Notes: generated by a model not told the origin, from the letters alone. A stretch of 64,000 nucleotides of DNA from Glutamicibacter sp002979865 (GCF_050030965.1 NZ_CP188297.1:620001-684000); one strand, 5' to 3'; numbered from the stretch's first letter, positions 16,466 through 25,125 are shown. Program-made: numbers and translations.

Positions 16466-17662
16466 TCAAGCTATTTTCAGCTCCGGAACGTCATAAAGTG
16501 CGCCATCCCGAATCATGGCAAACAGGACCGTGAGCCGTCGGTGGGCCAAAGCGATCAACGCTTGGTTATGGCGCTTCCCCTGAGCCCGTTTACGGTCATA
16601 GTATTCCCGGCTGGTCGGATCAAAACGGATGGAAGCAAACGCCGAAAGGAACAGTGCTCGCTTCAAGCGTTTGTTGCCTGAATGGCTGACGCGTTCGGAC
16701 TTGATCGACGTGCCAGACTGGCGCGTGGTTGGCGCCAGGCCAGCGTAAGAGGACAGTGATGCGGCGCTGGCGAAGGTTTTGCCGGAGGTCTCGGCGATGA
16801 TGATCGCGGCGGTCCTGACGGCGACCCCTGGCATGGAAGTCAGGACCGGGTAAAGAGGGTGAGCCTCCACCAGGGCTTCCAAGTGCGTAGCCACGTCCAC
16901 GCGCTGGGCGTGCAACGAGATCAGCTGGCGGGCCAGATGCGGGATGACTAAGCCTGCGGCGTCGGTGCCGACCACGACCACGGTTTGCTCATCCAACGCA
17001 TCCAAGATGGCTCCGGCCCAAGCAGTGTGCCGGCGGGCACCGTATTTCTTCAGCTTCGCGTCGATCCGCGCTTTGCCGGCATGCTTCAGCTGCGCGGGGG
17101 TGGGCCAAGCAGAGAGGACCTCCAGCACCGCGTCGTGCTCTAGCCACGGGCCGAGGATCCGCTCTAGTGGCGGGTGGATTTGGGTGAACAACCCGCGGAT
17201 CCGGTTGCTGGTCTGGGTGATCTGACGGGCCAGATCCAAGTCGAATCCGGTGAGCATGCCCAGGGTGGCTTCGTCTTCGTCAGAGACCTGGATGCTGCGC
17301 AGCGTGTGGGGCATGGTGCGCGCCGCATCAGCGATGATGAAGGCGTCTTTTTCGTCTGTCTTGGCCGTCCCGGGATACATGTCTGCGATGCGCCGCATCG
17401 AGAGTCCGGGCAGGTAGGCCACCGGAATACCGAGGTGCTGGGCGACGGCGACGGCCAGCGCGCCGATGGTGGCTGGCTGATCAACGATCACCAAGACATG
17501 TCCTTGAGCTAAAAGCTTCTGATACACGGCGGTGAGTTTGGCTTCGTCGTTGGGCAGGGTCTTGTTCCATATTTTGGTGCCGTCCTTGGTGACGGCGCAG
17601 GCCCAGTGGTCGGTTTTCCCTACGTCCAGGCCGAGGAAAATATCGATATCCGCGGTGATCAT
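16466..17662 (-). CDS. IS110-family transposase (DEDD recombinase)
   Basis: The 398-residue recombinase has the N-terminal RuvC-like DEDD domain (residues 8-160, starting FLGLDVGKTDHWACAV, with VDQPATIGALAV and GTAKTDEKDAFIIADAAR carrying further acidic residues) and the C-terminal Tnp_20 domain (about 270-360) with LTSMPGVAVRTAAIIIAETS, FASAASLSSYAGLAPTTRQS and NKRLKRALFLSAFAS, including the conserved Ser near the SGT segment. Length is normal and the frame is intact, so it may be active. AAAGGAG precedes ATG 17662. IS110 recombinases are guided by a bridge RNA from the element end. Confidence 0.95.
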   Translation of the reverse strand: MITADIDIFLGLDVGKTDHWACAVTKDGTKIWNKTLPNDEAKLTAVYQKLLAQGHVLVIVDQPATIGALAVAVAQHLGIPVAYLPGLSMRRIADMYPGTAKTDEKDAFIIADAARTMPHTLRSIQVSDEDEATLGMLTGFDLDLARQITQTSNRIRGLFTQIHPPLERILGPWLEHDAVLEVLSAWPTPAQLKHAGKARIDAKLKKYGARRHTAWAGAILDALDEQTVVVVGTDAAGLVIPHLARQLISLHAQRVDVATHLEALVEAHPLYPVLTSMPGVAVRTAAIIIAETSGKTFASAASLSSYAGLAPTTRQSGTSIKSERVSHSGNKRLKRALFLSAFASIRFDPTSREYYDRKRAQGKRHNQALIALAHRRLTVLFAMIRDGALYDVPELKIA

Positions 17663-17878
17663 GACTAGTGCTCCTTTGAACTAGTTCTTGTTCAAGGTCG
17701 ACCAACCGTCGGTAGCGAAGTCTTACATCCACGTTATGACAGGCGTCCAGTGTCCTGGCGCCGCGCCCCTAATTAGCAATCACCACGCTGCCATCCCAAT
17801 CTCGGTGGCAACACCCCCCGGATCATTGGTTAGACAGGGGCAAGACACCATGCCGAGATTGGTCGGCCGACAGTCCCT
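17663..17878 (-). ncRNA. Candidate IS110 bridge RNA
   Basis: The ~215 nt between the proposed left end of the element and the transposase start hold no convincing gene. In the described IS621 system this position encodes the bridge RNA. On the minus strand a perfect 10-bp stem CCAATCTCGG/CCGAGATTGG (complement of 17853-17862 and 17796-17805) closes a loop of 47 nt. That loop holds two 7-mers, TGCCCCT and ATGATCC (complements of 17836-17842 and 17820-17826), which match the two flanks of the element exactly. This is a target-binding-loop-like layout. A donor-binding loop was not identified with confidence. RNA ends are inferred. Confidence 0.5.
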
Positions 17879-17899
17879 ATGATCCTCTTTTTAGGGACT
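17872..17899. repeat. Inverted repeat at the outer edge of the IS110 left end
   Basis: AGTCCCTA (17872-17879) and TAGGGACT (17892-17899) are perfect inverted copies separated by 12 nt, straddling the proposed element edge at 17875-17881. It may be a hairpin target, a subterminal repeat, or a sign that the edge lies further out. Bases 17900-18040 beyond it hold no recognisable gene. Confidence 0.45.
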
Positions 17900-18040
17900 A
17901 TCAAAAAGATAACGGGTTCTGCACGTCACCGAGCCCAAGGCAAATGATGCTCTGGCTGAAATTTTTGCTGAGCAATTCTTCTCTGATCTGCAGTGATTCG
18001 CGGTTGGAAATAGTGCCTTGCGAATAACTGGGAGAAAAAC

Positions 18041-19207
18041 TTGCCCGCAAGTTTGTTAATGGAGTTAACTAACCCTGTGACTTCCCCACGCAAGGACTGG
18101 AATGTGCTGTCGCACGGCAGCGCTATTTTGCCGTCCCATGGAAGGGAGCACAACCTCTCTCTGGTTCTGCAAACACTTTCGGACCAAGGCGCTTCGAGCC
18201 GTGCCGATCTGGCACGCGCTACCGGCCTGACACGTGTCACCGTCTCGGAACTGGTCGCGGAATTGATCAACCGCTCGCACGTCATTGAGACCGGGCAGCA
18301 AGAGCAAAAACGCCCCGGCAAGCCCTCCACCCTCGTCGATTTGAATCGCCCGGGGCTCAGGATCATCGGCGTGGACTTATCCGGCGTTGTCCCGTTCCGG
18401 GCGGCCATCATGGATCTGGATGGCGCCATCCTCAAGAGTTTTTCTGCCCAGGCACGTGAAGCAACCGGTGAGGCCGCGACGGTCCAGCTCCTGGAGCTGC
18501 TCGACACCGCCCTAGCCGAATGCGACGCACCGGTTCTGGGCGTGGGCATTGGCTCGCCCGGCGTAGTGACCGATCGGGGAATTGTCGTCGCAGCCGAAAA
18601 GTTCGGTTGGCGCGACTACGACCTGCGATCTGCGGTCGAGCAGGCTACCGGCCTGGCCGCTCATGTCCTCAATGACGCCGACTGCGCCATCCTTTCCGAG
18701 CACACTTTCGGCCAAGGCAGCGACCACATGATCTTGCTGCGCCTGGGACGCGGTGTGGGCTGCGGCGTGATCACCCACAACACCCTGGTGCGCGGCTCGG
18801 ATTTCGCCGCCGGCGAGCTGGGCCATGTCCGCCAGCGTGCGCAGGACACTGCCTTATGCAGCTGCGGGCAAATCGGCTGCCTGGAAGCCTATGCTTCCGT
18901 TCCTGCAATCTGGAAGTCCCTGGCCGAAGGGGAACCAAAGGAGCAGCTGGATCAGCGGATCGCCGCGTATCTTGCTGGCGCAATTGCCCCGCTTCTTTCG
19001 GTACTCGACATTCGCGATGTCATTTTCACCGGGACCCCGGAAGTCGTGGATCAGCCTCTCGCGCAAGCGCTACGCGAAGCGCTGGCCCTGCGCTCGCATA
19101 CTGCACGCGCCGAGAACTTCCGGCTTTCGCTGAGCGAAGATCCAGAGCATCTGGTGCTCCGAGGTTGCGCGGTCAACGTGCTATTCCATGAACTGGGGAT
19201 CACCTAG
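18041..19207 (+). CDS. ROK-family transcriptional regulator (NagC/XylR-like)
   Basis: The 388-residue protein combines an N-terminal winged helix-turn-helix (about 45-95, with SSRADLARATGLTRVTVSEL) and a ROK sugar-kinase-like domain (IIGVDLSGVVPFRAAIMDLD onward). The zinc motif ALCSCGQIGCLEAYAS is complete. It probably senses an amino sugar or its phosphate and controls the nagB gene 69 bp downstream, by analogy with NagC (inference from context). A TTG at 18041 has GGGAG 6 nt before it; ATG 18059 and GTG 18077 are alternatives without a clear ribosome site. Confidence 0.88.
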   Translation: MPASLLMELTNPVTSPRKDWNVLSHGSAILPSHGREHNLSLVLQTLSDQGASSRADLARATGLTRVTVSELVAELINRSHVIETGQQEQKRPGKPSTLVDLNRPGLRIIGVDLSGVVPFRAAIMDLDGAILKSFSAQAREATGEAATVQLLELLDTALAECDAPVLGVGIGSPGVVTDRGIVVAAEKFGWRDYDLRSAVEQATGLAAHVLNDADCAILSEHTFGQGSDHMILLRLGRGVGCGVITHNTLVRGSDFAAGELGHVRQRAQDTALCSCGQIGCLEAYASVPAIWKSLAEGEPKEQLDQRIAAYLAGAIAPLLSVLDIRDVIFTGTPEVVDQPLAQALREALALRSHTARAENFRLSLSEDPEHLVLRGCAVNVLFHELGIT

Positions 19208-19276
19208 CGGGACCGCCCGGTTTCTCCATACCTGTATTCCACTAATCATCACTGCCAAGATCGGAGAGTGCCCACC

Positions 19277-20083
19277 ATGCGAGTGCTCATTGGTTCATCC
19301 CCTGAAGAAGTTGCACGCATCGCTGCCGACAACGTGTTGGCCGGCCTGGCCCACCACAGCGCTGGATCCCCCTCGAATTTGGGGCTTGCCACAGGTTCGT
19401 CTCCGTTGGGCCTGTACCGTGAACTTTCCCGTGCGGTCCAGGAAGGCCGTGCCGACTTCACCGATACCCAGGGATTCGCCTTGGATGAGTACATCGGGAT
19501 CCCGGACACCCACGAGCAGTCCTACCGCCAGACGCTGATCAACGAGGTCTGCAATGTCATCGGCTTGCCTTCCCGCTGCCTGCATGTACCGCAGGGCATG
19601 GCCGCATCCGTGGAAGCCATCGAGACGGCGGCCCGGGCGTACGATGACGCCATCGCCCAGGCCGGTGGCATCCACGTACAGATTCTGGGTATCGGATCCA
19701 ATGGGCATCTGGGCTTCAACGAACCAGGCAGCGCGCTGCGAAGCCGCACCCGCATCAAGCGCCTTGCGGCCAATACCCGTGAAGACAACGCCCGGTTCTT
19801 CGACGGCATCGAGCACGTTCCCACCCACTGCGTCACCCAGGGACTAGGCACAATTCTTGACGCCGGCCGCTTGGTCCTGGTGGCTGTAGGCGCGGGCAAG
19901 GCCCAAGCCATTGCCGCTGCCGTAGAAGGGCCGCTGTCAGCTTCTTGCCCGGCATCCGTCCTGCAGCTGCACCAGGATGCCGTGGTAGTAGTTGATGAAG
20001 CGGCAGCCAAGGGGCTGAAACTGCGTGAATACTACGATGACGCGGCTGAGGAACTGACCGTAGTAGACCTCGTGGTCAGCTAA
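19277..20083 (+). CDS. nagB: Glucosamine-6-phosphate deaminase
   Basis: The 268-residue enzyme converts glucosamine 6-phosphate to fructose 6-phosphate and ammonia, feeding amino sugars from chitin or peptidoglycan into glycolysis. Characteristic segments are LATGSSPLGLYREL, FALDEYIGIPDTHEQSYRQT, ILGIGSNGHLGFNEPGS (catalytic His region) and TRIKRLAANTREDNARFF. ATG 19277 is chosen because GGAGAG ends 8 nt before it; a GTG nine bases upstream overlaps that site. It follows the ROK regulator on the same strand and may be its target. No nagA or transporter gene is adjacent. Confidence 0.95.
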   Translation: MRVLIGSSPEEVARIAADNVLAGLAHHSAGSPSNLGLATGSSPLGLYRELSRAVQEGRADFTDTQGFALDEYIGIPDTHEQSYRQTLINEVCNVIGLPSRCLHVPQGMAASVEAIETAARAYDDAIAQAGGIHVQILGIGSNGHLGFNEPGSALRSRTRIKRLAANTREDNARFFDGIEHVPTHCVTQGLGTILDAGRLVLVAVGAGKAQAIAAAVEGPLSASCPASVLQLHQDAVVVVDEAAAKGLKLREYYDDAAEELTVVDLVVS

Positions 20084-20111
20084 ACCGCCCAGTCAATGGC
20101 ATACTGAAACC

Positions 20112-20561
20112 ATGGCTGTCTACTTTGAATGCGTTACGCTTTGCGGTGCTTCACGTGCCGAGCTTTTCGAGAAATCGCTCAGCATCGACGCTCACGCCGG
20201 TTCAATGGCCGATTCGCAGGAAAAGGCCGTGGCGGGGGTTACCAGCGGCACTATCGGATTGGGCGAGCAGGTCACCTGGCGTGCCAAGCATTTCGGCATC
20301 CCCTTCCGGATGACCTCGAGGATTTCCGACTTGGATGCCCCGCACACGTTCACCGACCAGCAGGAGCGAGGACCTTTCAAGTCCTTCCACCACGTCCATG
20401 AATTCTACGAATCGGACCAAGGGACGTTGATGGTGGACAAGATCCGCTTCAGCGCTCCATTGGGTCCCTTGGGCTGGCTAGCCGAGCGGCTCGTGCTTGG
20501 CTGGTACTTGCCCAAGCTCATCCGGATCCGCAACGACTACCTGGTCAACGCGCAAGGCTAA
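20112..20561 (+). CDS. SRPBCC-like (START/Bet v1-fold) protein
   Basis: The 149-residue protein resembles SRPBCC-superfamily ligand-binding proteins: an N-terminal strand FECVTLCGASRAELFEKSLS, central strands around LGEQVTWRAKHFGIPFRMTS and TDQQERGPFKSFHHVHEFYE, and a final helix with PLGWLAERLVLGWYLPKLIR. Such cell-division-inhibitor-like SRPBCC proteins bind hydrophobic ligands, but the ligand here is unknown. ATG 20112 lies 6 nt after CATACT (20100-20105), so it is probably transcribed on its own as a leaderless mRNA despite following nagB by 28 bp. Confidence 0.75.
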   Translation: MAVYFECVTLCGASRAELFEKSLSIDAHAGSMADSQEKAVAGVTSGTIGLGEQVTWRAKHFGIPFRMTSRISDLDAPHTFTDQQERGPFKSFHHVHEFYESDQGTLMVDKIRFSAPLGPLGWLAERLVLGWYLPKLIRIRNDYLVNAQG

Positions 20562-20570
20562 TCCTGCTCG

Positions 20571-21044
20571 CTAGCGGTCCTGTGGCTCGATGACCACAGC
20601 CCATTGGCGCACCGCGCAGGAGTAGGATTCCCCGCATTCTCCGTACTGCGGCTGTGCCTGGACTATGACGGCCATCGGGCTGGGCAATTCACTGGCATCC
20701 ACCGGAAGCACGTGGCTGAACGAACCGTCGGCGTTAACCGGGATCTTCAGATCCGGGCCTTGATCCGATATGGCTTCGCTCCGCCCCAAGACGACGGAAT
20801 ACACGGTTCCCGCCGGCAAGTCCAGCTGGCAGGCAGGGGCGGAGGCGGCCACAATGACTGTCGTTTCCTGCGCGCCCTCTGCATAGGTCAGCTGCGGGCC
20901 CTCAGCTTCGCAATACCTATCTGCCACGCTTTTCGGGTTAGCTACGGCGAACAGGATTCCAGCAGTGGCCACGGCAATGAGCACAGCCGAAATCATGCTG
21001 GCTCTCATGATGAGCGTCGAGATCCTGAGCATGCCGGCCCCCAT
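20571..21044 (-). CDS. Secreted or membrane-anchored protein of unknown function
   Basis: The 157-residue product has an uncleaved-signal or anchor helix (about residues 16-35, MISAVLIAVATAGILFAVAN) and an outer domain of ~120 residues with five Cys, including CEAEGPQ, PACQLDL, and the pair in GECGESYSCAVRQW, which may form disulfides. No known domain was recognised. Start is uncertain: ATGs at 21044, 21032, 21008 and 20999 are in frame and none has a good ribosome site. It converges on the SRPBCC gene with 9 bp between stops. Confidence 0.6.
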   Translation of the reverse strand: MGAGMLRISTLIMRASMISAVLIAVATAGILFAVANPKSVADRYCEAEGPQLTYAEGAQETTVIVAASAPACQLDLPAGTVYSVVLGRSEAISDQGPDLKIPVNADGSFSHVLPVDASELPSPMAVIVQAQPQYGECGESYSCAVRQWAVVIEPQDR

Positions 21045-21092
21045 CCCAGTGGCTTGTATCCTTGTCGTCCAGTTGAGCCTATACTTGCTTGG

Positions 21093-21287
21093 CTAGCAAA
21101 GGACGATGCGGTTGCGGCCTTGGACCCGCTGCCGAAGCCAGCCAATGCCCCTGCAGAAGTCCAGGTTCACGCAGTCGTTGACTACCCGGTTGGAAAACTT
21201 GGTTTCCAGGCTCCGCGTATTCGACCTCTTCCGGCGCGCGCGGCACCAGGCGCAGTGCGGGACTGGAAGTTGGATCCGAGGGCTCAT
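21093..21287 (-). CDS. Candidate small Cys-rich protein (64 aa)
   Basis: The 337-bp stretch before the PAP2 gene holds this short minus-strand frame. It has unusually GC-rich third codon positions (roughly three quarters G or C), unlike the overlapping frames. The product starts MSPRIQLPVPHCAWCRARRK and contains HCAWC, NDCVNLDFC and a terminal Cys, suggesting a small zinc-binding or nucleic-acid-binding basic protein. The ribosome site is weak (AGG 9 nt upstream). A TTG-initiated frame at 21079-21303 overlaps it on the same strand and is less convincing. Function unknown. Confidence 0.35.
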   Translation of the reverse strand: MSPRIQLPVPHCAWCRARRKRSNTRSLETKFSNRVVNDCVNLDFCRGIGWLRQRVQGRNRIVLC

Positions 21288-21381
21288 TGCCGTCGGCCTG
21301 CAAGGGGAATTATTGACGGCTCCACGTGTACAGTGGATTAGCCGCCACGACGGCAGTAAACCGCTACCCCTATCAAGGCCA

Positions 21382-22002
21382 ATGACCCCGATGCAGCAGA
21401 CCTCGACAGCCAGCTCACCTCTTGCGGTGCGAAAAATCGCCTTAGTGGTTTCGCACGTGCTCTCTCCCATTATCCTGGCCACCGTGTTGCTGCTGGCAAC
21501 CCCATGGCGGGATTCCTCCGTGCGCTGGACCGAGTCGATTGTTGCCGCCCTGTTCACCACGATTATTCCGTGGCTGATCCTGGCCGGGGCGAAACTGCGC
21601 GGCAAGGTCACCGATATGCACGTGACCGTCAGGCGTCAGCGGCATGGGATCTATGCCTATACCGCAGGATTGATCCTGTGCGGCCTGCTCGTGCTGCGGG
21701 TCATGGATGCCGGTTCCGGGATCTTCCTCGAAGTGCTCAGCATCCTGCTTGGATTGGCGCTTGTTGCCGTGATCAATTTGTGGTGGAAGGTCTCGGTGCA
21801 CCTGGCTGTGGGCACCTACGTTGTTTTGCAGGTGGCGGAACAGCAGGCCGAGCTGATGCCGCTAGTGGTGTTCTTCCTTGCGGTGCTTTCCTGGGCCCGG
21901 ATCCGCAGCTACCAGCACACCGCCACACAGGTGTGCGGCGGTGTAGCTGTGGGCATCGCCATCCATTACGCGCATCAGTGGATAGCAGCTTTGCTTCCCT
22001 AG
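21382..22002 (+). CDS. PAP2-like integral membrane protein
   Basis: The ~206-residue product has about five to six transmembrane helices and looks like a divergent member of the PAP2 phosphatase superfamily as found in Micrococcaceae. VSVHLAVG near the middle corresponds to the usual PSGH motif and WARIRSYQHTATQVCGGV to the SRxxxxxHxxxD motif; the final Asp is replaced by Gln, so catalysis is doubtful. A frame open back to 21106 exists, but its Arg-rich translation looks non-coding. It overlaps the stop codon of the convergent inositol-phosphatase-like gene. Confidence 0.7.
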   Translation: MTPMQQTSTASSPLAVRKIALVVSHVLSPIILATVLLLATPWRDSSVRWTESIVAALFTTIIPWLILAGAKLRGKVTDMHVTVRRQRHGIYAYTAGLILCGLLVLRVMDAGSGIFLEVLSILLGLALVAVINLWWKVSVHLAVGTYVVLQVAEQQAELMPLVVFFLAVLSWARIRSYQHTATQVCGGVAVGIAIHYAHQWIAALLP

Positions 22003-22799
22003 GCGCTAGGCTCCGCGAGCTTGGCTGGATCCACCAATCCGGCGTACTGCCAGCCCGGGTTGCTGCTGGGCCTGCCTACCTGGCATCCGGCTTCCTCTGC
22101 AATCAGCGCGCCGGCAGCCCAGTCATACTCCTGGGTGCCATATTCGGCGTAGGCGTCCAAAGACCCCTCGGCCACCAGGCACAGGTCCAGCGCGGCCGAG
22201 CCGAGTCGGCGCACATTGACGTAGTCCTGGAGCATCTGCCCGAGCACTTGGGCTTGGAACTGGCGGCGCTGGGAATCATAGCCGAAGCCAGTTGCCAGGA
22301 TCCTGGTCTCGGATTCGGCCGGCCCGGTGAGCTGTGTGAGCTTCCCGGATCGCAGATCAAGCTTCCATGCACCCAATCCCTTTCCGGCGAAGTATTCCAC
22401 CTGCAATGCAGGGGCGACGATGGCCGCGGCTACCCAGGTCTCGCTGCCATCCTCATTGCGTTGGCAGACGCCCACCGAGGAGCAGTAATAGGCGATGTTG
22501 CGCACGAAGTTCGTGGTGCCGTCCAGCGGATCAATGCTCCAGCGCAAGCCGCTCGGGTTCGCAGGCTTGGCACTTGGATATTCCTCGCCGGTCAATTCGT
22601 CGTTGGGCCGGGAGGTCAGGATGGCCGCGCGAATTGCTTCCTCGGCGGCACGGTCGAAGTCGGTCACCCAGTCCCCGGCCGCCGACTTGTCGGTGAGGTT
22701 GAACTGCGATTCATCGCGGCGGCTGAGTACTTCGGCGCCGGCGGCGGCGGCCCGGCGGGCAACCATTACCAGCGGATCATGAGTCACTGCGCGGTCCAT
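21999..22799 (-). CDS. Inositol monophosphatase-family protein
   Basis: The 266-residue enzyme belongs to the Mg-dependent, Li-sensitive FIG superfamily. Metal-binding motifs are ELTGEE, WSIDPLDGTTNFV and EYDWAAGALIAEEAG, and the expected lengths and order are kept. It may dephosphorylate inositol 1-phosphate, histidinol phosphate or a related compound; the sequence alone does not decide. In Actinomycetota inositol is needed for mycothiol and phosphatidylinositol. It begins 2 bp after the ligA stop, so it is probably co-transcribed with ligA. Confidence 0.9.
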   Translation of the reverse strand: MDRAVTHDPLVMVARRAAAAGAEVLSRRDESQFNLTDKSAAGDWVTDFDRAAEEAIRAAILTSRPNDELTGEEYPSAKPANPSGLRWSIDPLDGTTNFVRNIAYYCSSVGVCQRNEDGSETWVAAAIVAPALQVEYFAGKGLGAWKLDLRSGKLTQLTGPAESETRILATGFGYDSQRRQFQAQVLGQMLQDYVNVRRLGSAALDLCLVAEGSLDAYAEYGTQEYDWAAGALIAEEAGCQVGRPSSNPGWQYAGLVDPAKLAEPSA

Positions 22800-22801
22800 T
22801 T

Positions 22802-25078
22802 CTAGCCTTCCGTTGGTGCGGCGAGGGCTACCTCGCGCGCTGCGTCTGGGCCCTGTTCAAGCAGGACGCCGAATCCGGTTTCGTCCAGTACCGGAACACC
22901 CAGGGACTGGGCTTTGTCCAGCTTTGACCCTGCGGCTTCGCCGGCCACCAGGAAGTCCGTCTTCTTCGAAACGCTGCCGGTGGCCTTGCCGCCACGGACA
23001 ATGATCGCTTCCTTGGCGGTATCGCGGGAATAGTGTTCCAAGGTACCGGTCACCACAATGGCCAAGCCTTCGAGGTTCTTGGTGATGTTCGCATCTTGCT
23101 CGTCTTCCATCTTCACCCCAGCGGCCTGCCAGGAGGAGACAATTTCACGGTGCCAATCCACTTTGAACCAGTCCACCAGCGCTTCGGCAATGATTGATCC
23201 GACGGAATCGATTTCGCTCAGTTCAGCCTCGGCGTTGCCCGAGTCAAGGACCTCGAGCAGGGCATCCATGGAACCGTAGCGGGTGGCAATGGCCCGCGAA
23301 GCGTTCGGGCCAACGTGGCGGATGGACAGTGCCACCAGCACGCGCCACAGCGGGTTGCCCTTGGCCTTTTCCAGCTCATCGAGCAGCTTCATGGTGCTCT
23401 TGGTTGGCTCAGACGGCTTCTTGGCGGTGGCCTTGGAGTAGAAGTACGGGACGAGCTCGAAAATGCCGGTGCCTTCCCCCTTGGAACGCTTTTCCCGCCA
23501 TACCTTCACCTCGCCAAGCTCGTCGAGCATATCCTTGAGGTTGAACAGTTCGGCTTCGTTTTTCAGCGGGCCGGGGCCAGCAGGCAGAATGATGCCGCCC
23601 TGGGTGGCAGGGTCCTCGCCCGGACCGCTGGTCAGGGCCGCTGCTGCTTCGTAGCCCAGTGCCTCGATATCAAGGGCGCTGCGTCCGCCGAGGTAGGCCA
23701 CGCGTTCGGTGAGCTGGGCCGGGCAGGATTCAGCGTTGAGGCAACGAATGTCCACATCGCCTTCCTTGGCCGGCGCCAGTGGCTGCCCGCAGGATGGGCA
23801 TTCGACAGGCATGACGAAATCACGCAGGTCATCGTTGCCCTCACGCAGTGGCAGCACCGGGCCAACAATTTCAGGAATGACGTCTCCCGCCTTGCGCAGG
23901 ATAATGGTGTCGCCAATCTTGACGTTCTTCGCCTTGACGACTTCCTGGTTGTGCAGGGTCGCGCGGGCAACGGTGGAGCCAGCGACGAGGACCGGTTCCA
24001 TCACGCCGAAAGGCGTCACGCGGCCGGTGCGCCCCACCTGGACCTGGATGTCCAGCAGCTTGGTGTGCACTTCTTCTGGCGGGTACTTGTAGGCGACAGC
24101 CCAGCGTGGAACACGCGAGGTGTAGCCCAGCTGTTCCTGGGTGGCCAGGTCATCGACCTTGATGACGATGCCATCGATGTCATGGATCAAGTCGTGGCGC
24201 TTCTCGCCGTGCTCGGCAATGTAGTCCTTGGCTTCCTGGCGGCTGCCGACAACGCGGCCGTAGGGCGAAACCGGAAGACCCCAGTTGCGCATCAGCTCGT
24301 AAGCCTGGGACTGTTCAGCAAGGTTGAAATCGCGGCTGCGGCCCAGACCGTGCACGAACATGCGCAGCGGACGCTTGGCAGTCTGTTCCGGGTCCTTCTG
24401 GCGCAAGGACCCGGCGGCCGCGTTGCGCGGGTTGGCCAGGGGCGCCTTGCCCTGGGCAATCAACGCTTCGTTGAACTTGTTGAAGTCATCGGTGGCAATG
24501 AAAACTTCGCCGCGGACTTCGAATTCTTCGGGCCAGCCGGTGCCGGACAACTCCTGCGGGATGTCGCCGATGGTCAGCGCATTGTGGGTAACGTCTTCAC
24601 CGGTGGTGCCGTCGCCGCGGGTAGCTGCACGCACCAGCTTGCCCTGGCGGTAGGTCAGGTTCAGTGCCAGGCCATCGATTTTGACTTCGCACAGCCACTT
24701 GACCGGGGTTTGCGGGTGCAGGCGTTCGGCATTGACCTGGGCACGTTCGAGCCACGCTTCGAGTTCATCAAGTGAGAAAACGTCTTCCAGCGAGTACATG
24801 CGGCTTGCGTGGGTGACCGATGCGAAGGCGGCGGAAACTTCGCCGCCGACTTCCTGCGTGGGCGAATCCTGTCCAGCCAGGATGGGATAGGTTGCCTCGA
24901 GCAGCTGGAGCTCATGGAACAACGCATCGTATTGCGCGTCGGAGACCAGAGGAGCATCGTTTTGGTAGTACGCCTCGCGGTGGGCACGGATCTGCTCGAC
25001 CAGCTGTTCATAGCGGGACTTGTCAGCTTCTGGCGGAACGTTGGAGGCCTCAACTGGTGTTACGTCTTTTTCACTCAC
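22802..25078 (-). CDS. ligA: NAD-dependent DNA ligase LigA
   Basis: The 758-residue ligase seals nicks during replication and repair using NAD. The order is Ia domain (YYQNDAPLVSDAQYDALFHE), adenylation domain with catalytic Lys in CEVKIDGLALNL, OB fold, Cys4 zinc finger (CPSCGQPL and CLNAESCPAQL), helix-hairpin-helix repeats and a C-terminal BRCT domain (AIVVTGTLEHYSRDTAKEAI). It is longer than most LigA because of an extra segment after the zinc finger (around residues 490-570, with GPGEDPATQGG and a Lys-rich stretch). GTG 25078 is the start, 7 nt after a CACAAT hexamer on the minus strand. Confidence 0.97.
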   Translation of the reverse strand: MSEKDVTPVEASNVPPEADKSRYEQLVEQIRAHREAYYQNDAPLVSDAQYDALFHELQLLEATYPILAGQDSPTQEVGGEVSAAFASVTHASRMYSLEDVFSLDELEAWLERAQVNAERLHPQTPVKWLCEVKIDGLALNLTYRQGKLVRAATRGDGTTGEDVTHNALTIGDIPQELSGTGWPEEFEVRGEVFIATDDFNKFNEALIAQGKAPLANPRNAAAGSLRQKDPEQTAKRPLRMFVHGLGRSRDFNLAEQSQAYELMRNWGLPVSPYGRVVGSRQEAKDYIAEHGEKRHDLIHDIDGIVIKVDDLATQEQLGYTSRVPRWAVAYKYPPEEVHTKLLDIQVQVGRTGRVTPFGVMEPVLVAGSTVARATLHNQEVVKAKNVKIGDTIILRKAGDVIPEIVGPVLPLREGNDDLRDFVMPVECPSCGQPLAPAKEGDVDIRCLNAESCPAQLTERVAYLGGRSALDIEALGYEAAAALTSGPGEDPATQGGIILPAGPGPLKNEAELFNLKDMLDELGEVKVWREKRSKGEGTGIFELVPYFYSKATAKKPSEPTKSTMKLLDELEKAKGNPLWRVLVALSIRHVGPNASRAIATRYGSMDALLEVLDSGNAEAELSEIDSVGSIIAEALVDWFKVDWHREIVSSWQAAGVKMEDEQDANITKNLEGLAIVVTGTLEHYSRDTAKEAIIVRGGKATGSVSKKTDFLVAGEAAGSKLDKAQSLGVPVLDETGFGVLLEQGPDAAREVALAAPTEG

Positions 25079-25125
25079 GTATTCAATTGTGCCCCACCGG
25101 CGGACAGTTTAGCTGGCTTGGAGCC

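Larger units (their letters stand above)
16452..17881 (-). mobile_element. IS110-family insertion sequence
   Basis: The element carries one DEDD-type transposase on the minus strand and a ~215-nt non-coding end upstream of it. Proposed edges are set by a shared 7-mer CCCTATG at 16452-16458 and 17875-17881; removing one copy with the intervening ~1423 bp restores a continuous target TGCCCCT-ATGATCC. There are no long terminal inverted repeats or flanking target duplications, as is usual for IS110. Edges are inferred from one copy only and could shift by several bases. It sits between a GNAT and a ROK regulator and breaks no recognised gene. Confidence 0.7.

Noticed and set aside
16452..18040. 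Larger genomic island or prophage around the IS110 element
   Set aside because: No integrase, tRNA attachment site, phage gene or composition shift was seen beyond the single insertion sequence.
21106..21381. N-terminal extension of the PAP2-like protein to ATG 21106
   Set aside because: The added ~90 residues are Arg-rich and unlike a membrane protein leader, and a competing minus-strand frame shows better codon bias. Not fully excluded, since TATACT at 21080-21085 looks like a -10 box.
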